Origin: Saccharospirillum sp035704555 | Lineage (GTDB): Bacteria > Pseudomonadota > Gammaproteobacteria > Pseudomonadales > Natronospirillaceae | Assembly: GCA_035704555.1 (NCBI GenBank) | Contig: DASSWT010000190.1 | Span: forward strand, 1 to 21,786 | Direction of reading: 5' to 3' | Length of the DNA stretch: 21,786 nt | Part shown: positions 1-6,777 of the stretch, piece by piece | Layout of the letters: every line of letters starts with the position of its first letter | How positions within the stretch are numbered: position 1 is the first letter of the stretch | Notes under the pieces: generated by a model | What the model saw: the letters and a program-made list of their open reading frames with translations, nothing else | Databases searched by the model: none | What the model was told of the DNA's origin: nothing | Translations under genes and position numbers: made by a program

Positions 1-168
1 TTTCTGGTGCCGGTCAGTGCGCTGGGGTGGGGGTATGTGTTTCTTGGGGAGACGATCAGTCTGGCGGTTTGGCTGGGGATGGCGATCACCCTGTTCGGGA
101 CCGCCATCACCACCCGGTTGATCCGCTTTGGCCGGCCGAAACCGGCGACGGATCAGGCGCCGATGTAA
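1..168 (+). CDS. EamA/DMT-family permease, C-terminal end (partial)
   Basis: The first 168 bases are open in frame 1 and end with TAA. They encode 55 residues starting FLVPVSALGWGYVFLGE, followed by a hydrophobic stretch (AVWLGMAITLFGTAITTR) and a short polar tail. The pattern PVSALxWGYxFLGE followed by a last membrane helix and TTR is typical of the end of EamA (drug/metabolite transporter) permeases, which are usually ten-helix inner-membrane exporters. Only about the last one and a half helices are present, so substrate and full length are unknown. The last 16 bases overlap tail to tail with the convergent citrate synthase-like gene, so neither gene has room for a conventional terminator here. 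Confidence 0.75.
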   Translation, partial: FLVPVSALGWGYVFLGETISLAVWLGMAITLFGTAITTRLIRFGRPKPATDQAPM

Positions 169-1256
169 AGCGCGCGCGGTCGAATCAGTCGGGCATCGGT
201 CTGGAACTCGTGGTAATGCGAGACCCAGCCGAACACCCGGCTGCAGGCAAAGAAGGAGGTGAAATACTGCTCCGGAATACCCAGCGCCAGATAGACAGCG
301 CCTTTATAGAATTCCAGGTTGGCGTGTATTTCCTTGCCTTTTTCGCTGAACACCGACTGGCAGGTGTCTTCCACCGCCACCAGCGTCTCCATCAGGTTTT
401 CCCACTCGGTGCCTTCACAGAACTGGCGCGCCATCGGCTTGAGGATGGCGGCACGCGGGTCCAGCGCTTTGTATTCGCGATGGCCCATGCCCATGATCTT
501 GACCTTGTTCGCCAGGGCATCACGCACCCAGGCGTCGGCTTTTTCCGGTGAACCAATGGTTTGCGCCATGATCACCGCGGCCTCGTCGGCACCGCCGTGC
601 AGGGCGCCGGAGAGGGCACCCAGACTGCCGGCAACACTGGCTTGCAAACTGCCCTGGGTGCTGGCGATTACGCGGCCGGCAAAGGTCCCGGCGTTAAAAC
701 CGTGATCCAGCTGCAGAATTTGGGTAGCGTTGATGGCACCCAGTGCTTCGGCCGATGGCTTCTGGCCCTGAATCCCGTACAGCAGTGTTTCCAGAAAGCC
801 GAGGCCGGCAGGCAGTACGCGTACCTGACCCAGAGTGCAGAGGTTGTGCCAGACACGAACGACGCCGTTTAACCGGGCGGCCAGCACCAGACCGTCTTGC
901 CACTGGTCTGAAACAAAGTCGGGAGCGGGCTGGTTGGGTGTCAGGTTGGCAACCGGGGCCACACTTTGCAGCACCGCCATTGGGTGCAGAGTACGTGGCA
1001 ATTGTTCCAGCAGGCGCAACTCAGTCGCAGTCAGTTCAGACTCGGCCGCCAGCCAGAGATCCAGAGCGCGAACCTGGTCTTCGGTAGGGTGTTCACCGGT
1101 CATCAGCCAGTAGGCGACGCCTGCAAATGGCTGCTTTACCAGTTCTTCAATCACTTCACCCCGGTAAGTCAGACGGCCGATTTCGCCCTCAACATTGGAC
1201 AGACGGGTCGCACCGACGACTACGCCTTCGAGTCCTGAATTGATATCGGTAGTCAT
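153..1256 (-). CDS. Citrate synthase / 2-methylcitrate synthase family protein
   Basis: 367 residues, the usual length of the short bacterial citrate synthases. The enzyme would condense acetyl-CoA (or propionyl-CoA) with oxaloacetate. Visible motifs: N-terminal GLEGVVVGATRLS and GxIGRLTYRG; DHGFNAGTFAGR with His185; GALHGGAD with His220; MGMGHREYK with His259; C-terminal SRVFGWVSHYHEF and LIRPRALYIG. The two catalytic histidines are intact. The position that is the catalytic Asp in most relatives (NVDFY) reads NLEFY, so Glu315 replaces Asp. AAGGTGAT lies just upstream of the ATG and supports this start. It is divergent from a LysR gene, which is probably its regulator. Its distance from the E. 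coli GltA type suggests a second or specialised synthase. Substrate choice cannot be read from sequence alone. Confidence 0.88.
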   Translation of the reverse strand: MTTDINSGLEGVVVGATRLSNVEGEIGRLTYRGEVIEELVKQPFAGVAYWLMTGEHPTEDQVRALDLWLAAESELTATELRLLEQLPRTLHPMAVLQSVAPVANLTPNQPAPDFVSDQWQDGLVLAARLNGVVRVWHNLCTLGQVRVLPAGLGFLETLLYGIQGQKPSAEALGAINATQILQLDHGFNAGTFAGRVIASTQGSLQASVAGSLGALSGALHGGADEAAVIMAQTIGSPEKADAWVRDALANKVKIMGMGHREYKALDPRAAILKPMARQFCEGTEWENLMETLVAVEDTCQSVFSEKGKEIHANLEFYKGAVYLALGIPEQYFTSFFACSRVFGWVSHYHEFQTDARLIRPRALYIGA

Positions 1257-1353
1257 AAAATCACCTTCAATACGCTGTGAGGGCGCTATTAAACGCGCCC
1301 GGTTTTGGTTAATCTAATTAAACTTTATTAAGTTATGATAAGTAGGGCTAATC
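1257..1353. promoter_or_regulatory. Divergent promoter/operator region, citrate synthase-like gene and LysR gene
   Basis: This 97-bp region separates two divergent start codons. It holds a GC stem GGGCGC/GCGCCC (1281-1286 and 1295-1300) around an AT-rich 8-nt loop, then a perfect inverted repeat TTAAT-CTA-ATTAA (1309-1321), then the small palindrome TTAT-G-ATAA (1333-1341). LysR-type regulators typically bind dyads of the T-N11-A type in such gaps and repress their own gene; TTAAT-CTA-ATTAA has the right size. The assignment of operators is inference. Confidence 0.5.
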
Positions 1354-2262
1354 GTGCGCTTCGAAAACAGTGAACTGCGTATCTTTTTAAGCGTGGCGCG
1401 GACGGGTGGTTTTCGGTCGGCCGCCGCTGACTTGCACCTGACGCAATCGGCGGTCAGCCAGTCGGTAAAGCAACTGGAGACCAAGCTGGGTGTACCCTTG
1501 CTGATTCGTGAGCGGCCAGTCCGGTTAACCCCGGCAGGGCGGCGGCTGTACCGTTATGCGGATGACCAGCGTCAGCAGGAACAGCAGGTGTTCAGCGATC
1601 TGAACCGACTGTCCCGCGGGCTGGACCAGCGCCTGACGGTCGCCATCGACAGTACCAACAACCGCTTTGCCGGGGCTGAACTGATTTCGGTGTTTAACCG
1701 GCGCTGGCCCGAGGCGCGGCTGCGAATCATTGAGCAGCCCTCGCGGACGATCGTGCAATCGGTGATCAGCGGTGAAGTTGAACTTGGTCTGGGGCCGTTT
1801 CAGACCCGGATGGACCGGTTCGAGCGCGTGCCTTTATACCGGGAAAAACGCCTGTTGATGGTGAACCCTACCAAGCCGATTCACAGCGGCGCTCTGAGCC
1901 TGGCCGACCTGCGGCGTATCCCTCTGGTAGTGTCCTCTCTCGACGAGCCAGACCAGCGACCCTATCAGGAGAAACTGCGTGACCGCTTTCAGATGATCTG
2001 GCAGATCAGCAGTTTGAACGTGCGCCTGAATCTGATCGATCAGGGCCTCGCCGTGGGCTATATCAGTACCGAGGTAACCCGTCAGCTCCCCCAGATCCAG
2101 CATTTCCGGCCGCTGCTGGAGTTTGATTTCGCCAGTATTGAGCGCCAGGTGGGGGTGTTTTACCGGATGGACCGGGAACTGAGCCCCGTCACCCGGGATT
2201 TCATTCAGGTATGTCAGGCGTTCTGGCAGGACCGGCGTGCCCTTATTTCAAGTGAGTCGTGA
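1354..2262 (+). CDS. LysR-family transcriptional regulator
   Basis: 302 residues with the classic LysR layout. The N-terminal winged helix-turn-helix spans about residues 5-64 (LRIFLSVARTGGFRSAAADL, LTQSAVSQSVKQLE, LGVPLLIRE, VRLTPAGRRLYRYA), then a linker helix and a periplasmic-binding-protein-like effector domain from about residue 90 (VAIDSTNNRFAGAEL to YRMDRELSPVTRDF). The start is a GTG at 1354; it gives the canonical N-terminus (MRFENSELRIF), and no better start is visible. It is divergent from the citrate synthase-like gene, the standard arrangement for a LysR regulator and its target. The effector is unknown; a TCA or propionate-related metabolite would be a guess. It ends just before a palindrome at 2255-2286. 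Confidence 0.9.
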   Translation: MRFENSELRIFLSVARTGGFRSAAADLHLTQSAVSQSVKQLETKLGVPLLIRERPVRLTPAGRRLYRYADDQRQQEQQVFSDLNRLSRGLDQRLTVAIDSTNNRFAGAELISVFNRRWPEARLRIIEQPSRTIVQSVISGEVELGLGPFQTRMDRFERVPLYREKRLLMVNPTKPIHSGALSLADLRRIPLVVSSLDEPDQRPYQEKLRDRFQMIWQISSLNVRLNLIDQGLAVGYISTEVTRQLPQIQHFRPLLEFDFASIERQVGVFYRMDRELSPVTRDFIQVCQAFWQDRRALISSES

Positions 2263-2286
2263 GTCAGAAATTTCTAACTCACAACT
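2255..2286. terminator. 32-bp near-perfect palindrome at the 3' end of the LysR gene
   Basis: The 16-nt arm AGTCGTGAGTCAGAAA (2255-2270) is followed at once by TTTCTAACTCACAACT (2271-2286); 14 of 16 positions pair. It overlaps the LysR stop codon and lies before the convergent VanZ-like gene, whose stop is at 2308. It may act as a bidirectional transcription stop for the two convergent genes, although no strong T-run follows on either strand. It could instead be a remnant repeat. Confidence 0.4.
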
Positions 2287-2307
2287 CTCAGCTCGCAGCT
2301 TTCCTTG

Positions 2308-3231
2308 TCACCTCAACCTAAGGTAATCAACGGTAATTTCACGGGGGCGTTCTAGTTCGAACGCAAAGAGTTCCAGGTGGCTGATGTTGCTCATGTCCAT
2401 GTCGCGGCCCGAGGGGGCGTTGCGGATGTCGGCCAGTGAGAACTCAATCAGATTCCAGCCGCTTTCGATGATAAAAGTGCTGTTGAACCGATCCTGATAC
2501 AGCAGGGACTGTTCATGAGCCTGATCGTTAATGCGCAGGGTCAGCGGCATTGGTAGCAGGCTGGGGTTGTATACCTCAAAGTGCAGTGAGGTATAACCGG
2601 TCCAGTCGTTAGGTATCCGGATCATCCTGGCTCCCGAGTAGGTGCGGGTGCTGAGGCGGATAACCATGCTGTGGTTGCCGTGCCAGGCGCGTTCGTCCGT
2701 CAGGGAAACGTCGCCCTCCCACCAGTCCAGTTCATAGTCGTTTTCGAAGTCTGACAACACCGGCAGGGTATTCTGCAGCCGGTACTCAGTCAGACTGGCC
2801 TGGCTGACCATCACCAGTTGGCTGATAAACAGACCCGTAGCGATCAGCCGGCCCGTCCAGACCTGCGGGCTGGGTGGGTTCAGCCAGAATAGTGCCAGCC
2901 AGGCACCGATCAGATTGCGTTCCACATCCTCCCAGCTCTGGGTGCGACCCGTATTGTGCTGAATGTATTCAACAATGATGCTGACCAGAAACACCGCAAT
3001 ACTGATCGCCAGCCAGTGTGGCCAGGTGCGCATGTCCAGATTGTTGCGCAGCGCAAAGATTGCCAGGGCGAAAAAAACGATGTGGCCAAAATTAAGCAGG
3101 GTGCGCTCAAGTTCCGAATCAAACCCGAGGCCAGCGCTGTAAAAGAAAAACGGGATGCAGGCCAACAGTAAAACGGGCAGAAACCATCGTTTCAGGTGAG
3201 TCGAGAGTGGAGTGCGGGTCATAGGCGCCAT
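2308..3231 (-). CDS. VanZ-like membrane protein with C-terminal carbohydrate-binding-like domain
   Basis: About 307 residues from the ATG at 3231 (MAPMTRTPLSTH...). The N-terminal half is membrane embedded: a first helix (WFLPVLLLACIPFFFYSAGLG), then NFGHIVFFALAIFALR, WLAISIAVFLVSIIVEYIQ and a fourth helix. The GHI...F and EYIQ...GR...ED...N pattern is that of VanZ-like proteins. The C-terminal ~150 residues look soluble and beta-rich: LSDFENDYELDWWEG, then DWTGYTSLHFEVYNP, GWNLIEFSLADI and ITVDYLRLR. That layout resembles CBM11/CIA30-like galactose-binding folds. The frame is open up to an ATG at 3330, but that codon sits in the loop of a strong hairpin (3319-3348), so I prefer 3231 (or 3222). 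No clear ribosome site decides the start. It lies downstream of the aminotransferase gene. Function unknown. Confidence 0.72.
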   Translation of the reverse strand: MAPMTRTPLSTHLKRWFLPVLLLACIPFFFYSAGLGFDSELERTLLNFGHIVFFALAIFALRNNLDMRTWPHWLAISIAVFLVSIIVEYIQHNTGRTQSWEDVERNLIGAWLALFWLNPPSPQVWTGRLIATGLFISQLVMVSQASLTEYRLQNTLPVLSDFENDYELDWWEGDVSLTDERAWHGNHSMVIRLSTRTYSGARMIRIPNDWTGYTSLHFEVYNPSLLPMPLTLRINDQAHEQSLLYQDRFNSTFIIESGWNLIEFSLADIRNAPSGRDMDMSNISHLELFAFELERPREITVDYLRLR

Positions 3232-3318
3232 ATCTGATTCAGCGGGTCGGGTCGTGTTTGTTCGGCTCCCTGAAAGGCCATAGATGGCGGCAGGACAGGA
3301 CTGGATACAGACTATGCC

Positions 3319-3348
3319 CGTGCGCGGCATGGATGTACACCGCGCACG
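3319..3348. terminator. Hairpin between the aminotransferase and VanZ-like genes
   Basis: CGTGCGCGG (3319-3327) pairs perfectly with CCGCGCACG (3340-3348) around a 12-nt loop. Weaker outer complementarity (CTGGA/TCCAG) extends it. On the minus strand it comes 15 nt after the aminotransferase stop and before the preferred VanZ-like start, so it could stop or attenuate readthrough, or protect the 3' end of the upstream transcript. No T-run follows, so a classical intrinsic terminator is not proven. The loop contains CATGGATG, as do the 113-nt repeats, but the rest of that fold is absent. Confidence 0.45.
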
Positions 3349-3363
3349 TCAGATTCCAGTGAC

Positions 3364-4548
3364 TCAGGCGCCGACGGTGAGAAAGCACTCGGCCAGGCGG
3401 GGGATATCGCGTTCTCGCAGACCGGCGACGTTTACCCGGCCACCGCCTACGATGTAAATGCCGTGATCGGCTTGCAGTGAGTCAATTTGTGAACTGGTCA
3501 GGCCGGTCACGGAAAACATGCCTCGGTGCTCGCCAAAGTAGTCGAATCGATCACTGCCGCTGATTTCCCGGAATTGACGAACCAGTTCTAAGCGCAGGCT
3601 GTTGATGCGCTGGTTCATTACCGTCAGTTCCTCCATCCAGAGGGTTTTCAGATCGTCTCGTCCCAGAATGGCCGCCACCAGTGCCGCACCGTGATCCGGT
3701 GGCATGGTGTAGCTGCCCCGGGCCACCTCCAGAATTCGGCCCTTTGCCTTCAAGCTTTCCTCAAGCGTATGGCCGACGACGATGGCCGCGCCGGTACGCT
3801 CCCGGTACAAACCGAAGTTTTTGGAGCAGGAGGTGGCGATGATCAGCTCTGGCAGACGGTCGGCCAGCAGGCGCAAACCGGCTGCATCTTCCATCAGACC
3901 ATCGCCAAAGCCCTGGTAGGCGATATCGACGAAGGGCAGAAAGCCCCGTTGTTCGGCAAGCTCGGCAATGCGGTGCCAGGCGTCCATTGAAATATCGGCG
4001 CCGGTCGGATTGTGGCAGCAGCCGTGTAGCAGCAGAACGTCCTCTTCGCCGAGCGTCGCGATCTGGTCGAGCATGGCCGCTTCGTCGACCTGCTTGGTGG
4101 CGATGTCGAAATAGGGGTATTCGGCGACGTTCAGGCCAGCGGCTTCCATAACCGGTCGGTGGTTAACGTAACTTGGGTTACTGATCCAGACGGTGGCGCC
4201 AGGCCGGGCGGTTTTGATCAGCTCGGCGAGCATGCGCAATGCGCCACTGGCGCCCGGCGTCTGAATGCCTGCCGCCCGTGAGTGGGCCGCCGTGCCGCTG
4301 AGCAGCAGATCAATCAGGGCGGTATTGAACGTCTCATTGCCGGCCAGGCCGATGTAGCTCTTGGTAGTCTGGGTTTCCGCCTGTTCCCGTTGTGCCTGCC
4401 TGACGGCAGCCATGATCGGCGTCGCTCCGTCGGCATTGCGATAGACGCCGATGCCCAGATCAATTTTATCGCTGCGCTGATCGGCCGCAATGGCCAGGGT
4501 TAACCCCAGAATCGGATCTTGCTTCGGGGCATTGAGACGTTCAAACAT
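3364..4548 (-). CDS. Aspartate/aromatic amino acid aminotransferase (class I PLP)
   Basis: 394 residues, matching the AspC/TyrB family (about 396). It would transfer the amino group between aspartate or aromatic amino acids and 2-oxoglutarate using pyridoxal phosphate. Visible residues: YIGLAGNETFN; HNPTG with Asn180; FVDIAYQGFGDG with Asp208 and Tyr211; the Schiff-base lysine Lys243 in SCSKNFGLYRERTG; VARGSYTMPPDHGA, which carries the equivalent of the side-chain carboxylate-binding Arg292; and GGGRVNVAGL, which carries the equivalent of Arg386. Keeping both arginines fits a dicarboxylate-using enzyme, but aspartate and aromatic preference cannot be separated from sequence alone. GGAGTG lies about 5 nt before the ATG. 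An EamA exporter gene follows upstream on the same strand after 51 bp, so the two may be co-transcribed. Confidence 0.93.
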   Translation of the reverse strand: MFERLNAPKQDPILGLTLAIAADQRSDKIDLGIGVYRNADGATPIMAAVRQAQREQAETQTTKSYIGLAGNETFNTALIDLLLSGTAAHSRAAGIQTPGASGALRMLAELIKTARPGATVWISNPSYVNHRPVMEAAGLNVAEYPYFDIATKQVDEAAMLDQIATLGEEDVLLLHGCCHNPTGADISMDAWHRIAELAEQRGFLPFVDIAYQGFGDGLMEDAAGLRLLADRLPELIIATSCSKNFGLYRERTGAAIVVGHTLEESLKAKGRILEVARGSYTMPPDHGAALVAAILGRDDLKTLWMEELTVMNQRINSLRLELVRQFREISGSDRFDYFGEHRGMFSVTGLTSSQIDSLQADHGIYIVGGGRVNVAGLRERDIPRLAECFLTVGA

Positions 4549-4599
4549 TCGGACACTCCGCAGATGAAAAGGAAATCGTGGCTGACCGGGGCAGAGCCG

Positions 4600-5562
4600 T
4601 TACCGGGCCCGGATCAGCCCGCTGGCGGCAATCACGCCCAGGGTCACCAAGGATAACCCCAACAGCGTGATCAGTTCGACGCTTTCCTGCAAAAAGACCG
4701 CAGCCAGTACCGTTGCGCAGACCGGGGTCAGCGAGCCGATCGCCGAGGTGATTTCAGCCCCCAGCGCCCGGATCGCATAGCCATACAGAAAACCGGCGCC
4801 CAGACCGACCGCCAAGCCCTGAACCAAGAGCTGAAGCAGCCATTCCTGAGTCGGGACGGTAGTTACATCGATGCCAGTACCACTGACAATGCCGTAGAGT
4901 ACCAGCAAAGCACCACTGGGAACCGTCAGCACTGCGGCGGTTTCCAGCGGGGCCAGTCCACTCTGGCGGACACTGAGTGTAAACAGGGCCCAACAGAGGC
5001 TGCACACCAGAAACATCATCTGCCCCAGAAACACCGGGCCGCTGACGTCGAGCCCAGAGGCCGCCAGCATGCACAGAATGCCGATAACAACACCGCCGAG
5101 CCCGAATAACCGGCCAGATGACAGCGGTTGGCGAAAAATAATGACCGCCAGTGCGGTCACAAAAAGAGGTGCGGTACCGGGGATCAGGGTACTGCCCTGA
5201 ACCACTGGCGCCAGACCCATGGCATAGGCACTCAACAGGAAAAACGGCAAACCGGCACCCACCAGAATCCCGATCAGCCAGAGCGGATGCACTGCGAGAA
5301 TTCGACGGCGGTGACGCACCAGATAGGGGGTTAACAGCAAACCGGGCACCGCGAACCGGAACACCGTCAGTTCAAAGGTTCCCAGGGCCGACAGCGCACC
5401 GTAACGCAACGACAGAAAATAGCAGGACCAGATCAGCACCGTCGCCAGAGCCGCCGCATAACCGGCCAGACGCAGCGCGGGTGTGGACAGCTGCGGCAGC
5501 ACCTCAGTCAGGCTGCGACGGGGCAAAGTCATCGAAGATGAGCTATTAAACGGTTGGGTCAT
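4600..5562 (-). CDS. EamA/DMT-family exporter
   Basis: 320 residues, with about ten hydrophobic segments after a polar N-terminal tail. It shows the two-fold EamA repeat: YAAALATVLIWSCYFLSLRYGA... and MFLVCSLCWALFTLSVRQSG..., with PGTAPLFVTALAVIIFRQPLS and GSLTPVCATVLAAVFLQESVELITLLGLSLVTLGV closing each half. Proteins of this type export small metabolites, often amino acids or their derivatives, across the inner membrane. GGAG lies about 9 nt before the ATG at 5562. It is divergent from an Lrp/AsnC regulator across a 164-bp gap containing a dyad, a pairing typical of amino acid exporters controlled by their substrate. The aminotransferase gene lies directly downstream. The substrate is unknown; an amino acid is inferred from context. 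Confidence 0.87.
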   Translation of the reverse strand: MTQPFNSSSSMTLPRRSLTEVLPQLSTPALRLAGYAAALATVLIWSCYFLSLRYGALSALGTFELTVFRFAVPGLLLTPYLVRHRRRILAVHPLWLIGILVGAGLPFFLLSAYAMGLAPVVQGSTLIPGTAPLFVTALAVIIFRQPLSSGRLFGLGGVVIGILCMLAASGLDVSGPVFLGQMMFLVCSLCWALFTLSVRQSGLAPLETAAVLTVPSGALLVLYGIVSGTGIDVTTVPTQEWLLQLLVQGLAVGLGAGFLYGYAIRALGAEITSAIGSLTPVCATVLAAVFLQESVELITLLGLSLVTLGVIAASGLIRAR

Positions 5563-5659
5563 GGTCGGAAACTCCGGTCAGGCAGGGGGCGATGGCTGCA
5601 CAGTGTGACGCAAAGCTAGAGGCACAAGCGGGTAAATACCGAGCGCAGATGCAACTCAA

Positions 5660-5676
5660 TTAGCTCATTGTGCTAA
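5660..5676. promoter_or_regulatory. Candidate Lrp/AsnC operator dyad
   Basis: TTAGCTCATTGTGCTAA is a 17-bp palindrome in which 7 of 8 base pairs match around the central T. The right half (TGTGCTAA) recurs in the same orientation at 5700-5707, 31 bp downstream, close to three helical turns. The site lies between the divergent EamA exporter and the Lrp/AsnC-type gene, where an autoregulating Lrp-like protein would bind. That this is the operator is inference; the symmetry is directly visible. Confidence 0.5.
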
Positions 5677-5726
5677 GGTATCTTAATCTTTTAACGTTCT
5701 GTGCTAACAGTAGAGGTGGAGAGGAA

Positions 5727-6182
5727 ATGCTGGATCGAATTGATCGCCGACTGCTGGACGCTGTCCAACGCGACGCCCGCCTGACAACCGCTGAACTTGC
5801 CGAGCGGGTCGGGTTGTCAGCCTCCCCCTGCGCCCGGCGTTTGCGCCGCCTTGAGGAAGAGGGTTACATCAGCGGCTACCGTGCCCACCTCGACCGCCAG
5901 CGCCTGAACCTGGGTATCACCATTTTTGTTCATGTGCGACTCAATCAGCACCAGGACAGCCTGGTCGAGGCGTTTGAGGATACTCTGCGGGAAATGCCCG
6001 AAGTGATTGATTGCCATACCGTATCGGGTTCCTTCGACTACTTATTGCAAGTGGTCACCGCCGATCTGCCAGGCTATGAACAATGGGTCCGTCGCCTGCA
6101 GAAAGCGCCGGCGGTCAACACCATCGACAGCAGTTTTGCCATTCGTGCAGTCAAGCAGCAGGGGCCCTTGCCGTTGCTGTGA
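5727..6182 (+). CDS. Lrp/AsnC-family transcriptional regulator
   Basis: 151 residues from the ATG at 5727, preceded by GGAGAGGAA, a good ribosome site. The frame is open further upstream to a GTG at 5670, but that would add 19 residues unlike the family and would start inside the operator dyad, so I reject it. The N-terminal helix-turn-helix is clear (LDRIDRRLLDAVQRDARL, TTAELAERVGLSASPCARRLRRLEEEGYI). The C-terminal RAM-type alpha/beta domain follows (ITIFVHVRLNQH, MPEVIDCHTVSGSFDYLLQVVTADL, VNTIDSSFAIRAVK). Such proteins sense amino acids through the RAM domain and assemble as dimers or octamers. The neighbour across the gap is an EamA exporter, the likely target. The effector amino acid is unknown. 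Confidence 0.92.
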   Translation: MLDRIDRRLLDAVQRDARLTTAELAERVGLSASPCARRLRRLEEEGYISGYRAHLDRQRLNLGITIFVHVRLNQHQDSLVEAFEDTLREMPEVIDCHTVSGSFDYLLQVVTADLPGYEQWVRRLQKAPAVNTIDSSFAIRAVKQQGPLPLL

Positions 6183-6258
6183 ACCCGGTGGAGACCGGGG
6201 CAAAATGGCCGTACAATGCCAGTCCGTTTTTGACCGACCCCTGAAAGGCGACCCCTGC

Positions 6259-6720
6259 ATGTCAGATTTCACGCGAGATCATCTGGAAAACTGGTTAAAG
6301 GATCTGTCGGTCCGGCATTATCTGTGTCCGAATTGCGATGGCATTCACCTGACGGACCTGGAAGAACAGTTGGGTGTACTGGAAAGCCGGGTATTCCTGG
6401 ACGATCTGATGATCATCATCTCAACCGAGTTACCGATACGCCCGTCCGCCGTACTGCCCCTGCATGGCAGCCTAAACCTGGTGAACTTCGAGCACCCATT
6501 GGTGAAGGTAACGCTGAACCTCCACGACGACGAAATTCCCCGCCTGGTGATAAGCGGTATTCTGATCGCTACTGAACTGTCACCCGGGTATTTCAACGCT
6601 TTCCTCAATGCCGTGACCGAGAGCACACTGAATGTGCTTGAACACGCGACGGCACTGGACGTACTGTTTCTCGATGAGCCCGAACTGGACGTAGATGCCA
6701 AAGGCGATGCGTTGCATTAA
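6259..6720 (+). CDS. YbjN-like domain protein
   Basis: About 153 residues from the ATG at 6259 (MSDFTRDHLENWL). The frame is open to 6007, but the earlier part overlaps the Lrp-like gene and is low-complexity, so I take the internal ATG. The ribosome site is weak (GAAAGG about 11-16 nt upstream). The protein is acidic and without membrane segments or signal peptide. The central part (LEEQLGVLESRVFLDDLMIIISTEL, LHGSLNLVNFEHPLVKVTLNLHDDEIPRLVISGILIA, GYFNAFLNAV) resembles the YbjN/secretion-chaperone-like fold. A CPNCDG motif near residue 23 carries two cysteines, but I see no second pair for a zinc ribbon. Function is not established. It follows the Lrp-like gene after 76 bp. Confidence 0.7.
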   Translation: MSDFTRDHLENWLKDLSVRHYLCPNCDGIHLTDLEEQLGVLESRVFLDDLMIIISTELPIRPSAVLPLHGSLNLVNFEHPLVKVTLNLHDDEIPRLVISGILIATELSPGYFNAFLNAVTESTLNVLEHATALDVLFLDEPELDVDAKGDALH

Positions 6721-6777
6721 CGCGGTTGTCGTTTCCATGAACATTGGAGTTGGGGTGTCCGGCGTTGCCAAGCATTC

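Noticed and set aside
2308..3330. Longer 340-residue form of the VanZ-like protein starting at 3330
   Set aside because: Its ATG lies in the loop of a perfect 9-bp hairpin, no ribosome site precedes it and the extra residues are not family-like.
5670..5726. GTG-started extension of the Lrp/AsnC-like protein
   Set aside because: It would begin inside the operator dyad; the internal ATG at 5727 has a strong GGAGAGGAA ribosome site and gives the normal N-terminus.
6007..6258. N-terminal extension of the YbjN-like protein
   Set aside because: It overlaps the Lrp-like gene out of frame and is rich in Arg, Cys and Ser, typical of a shadow reading.
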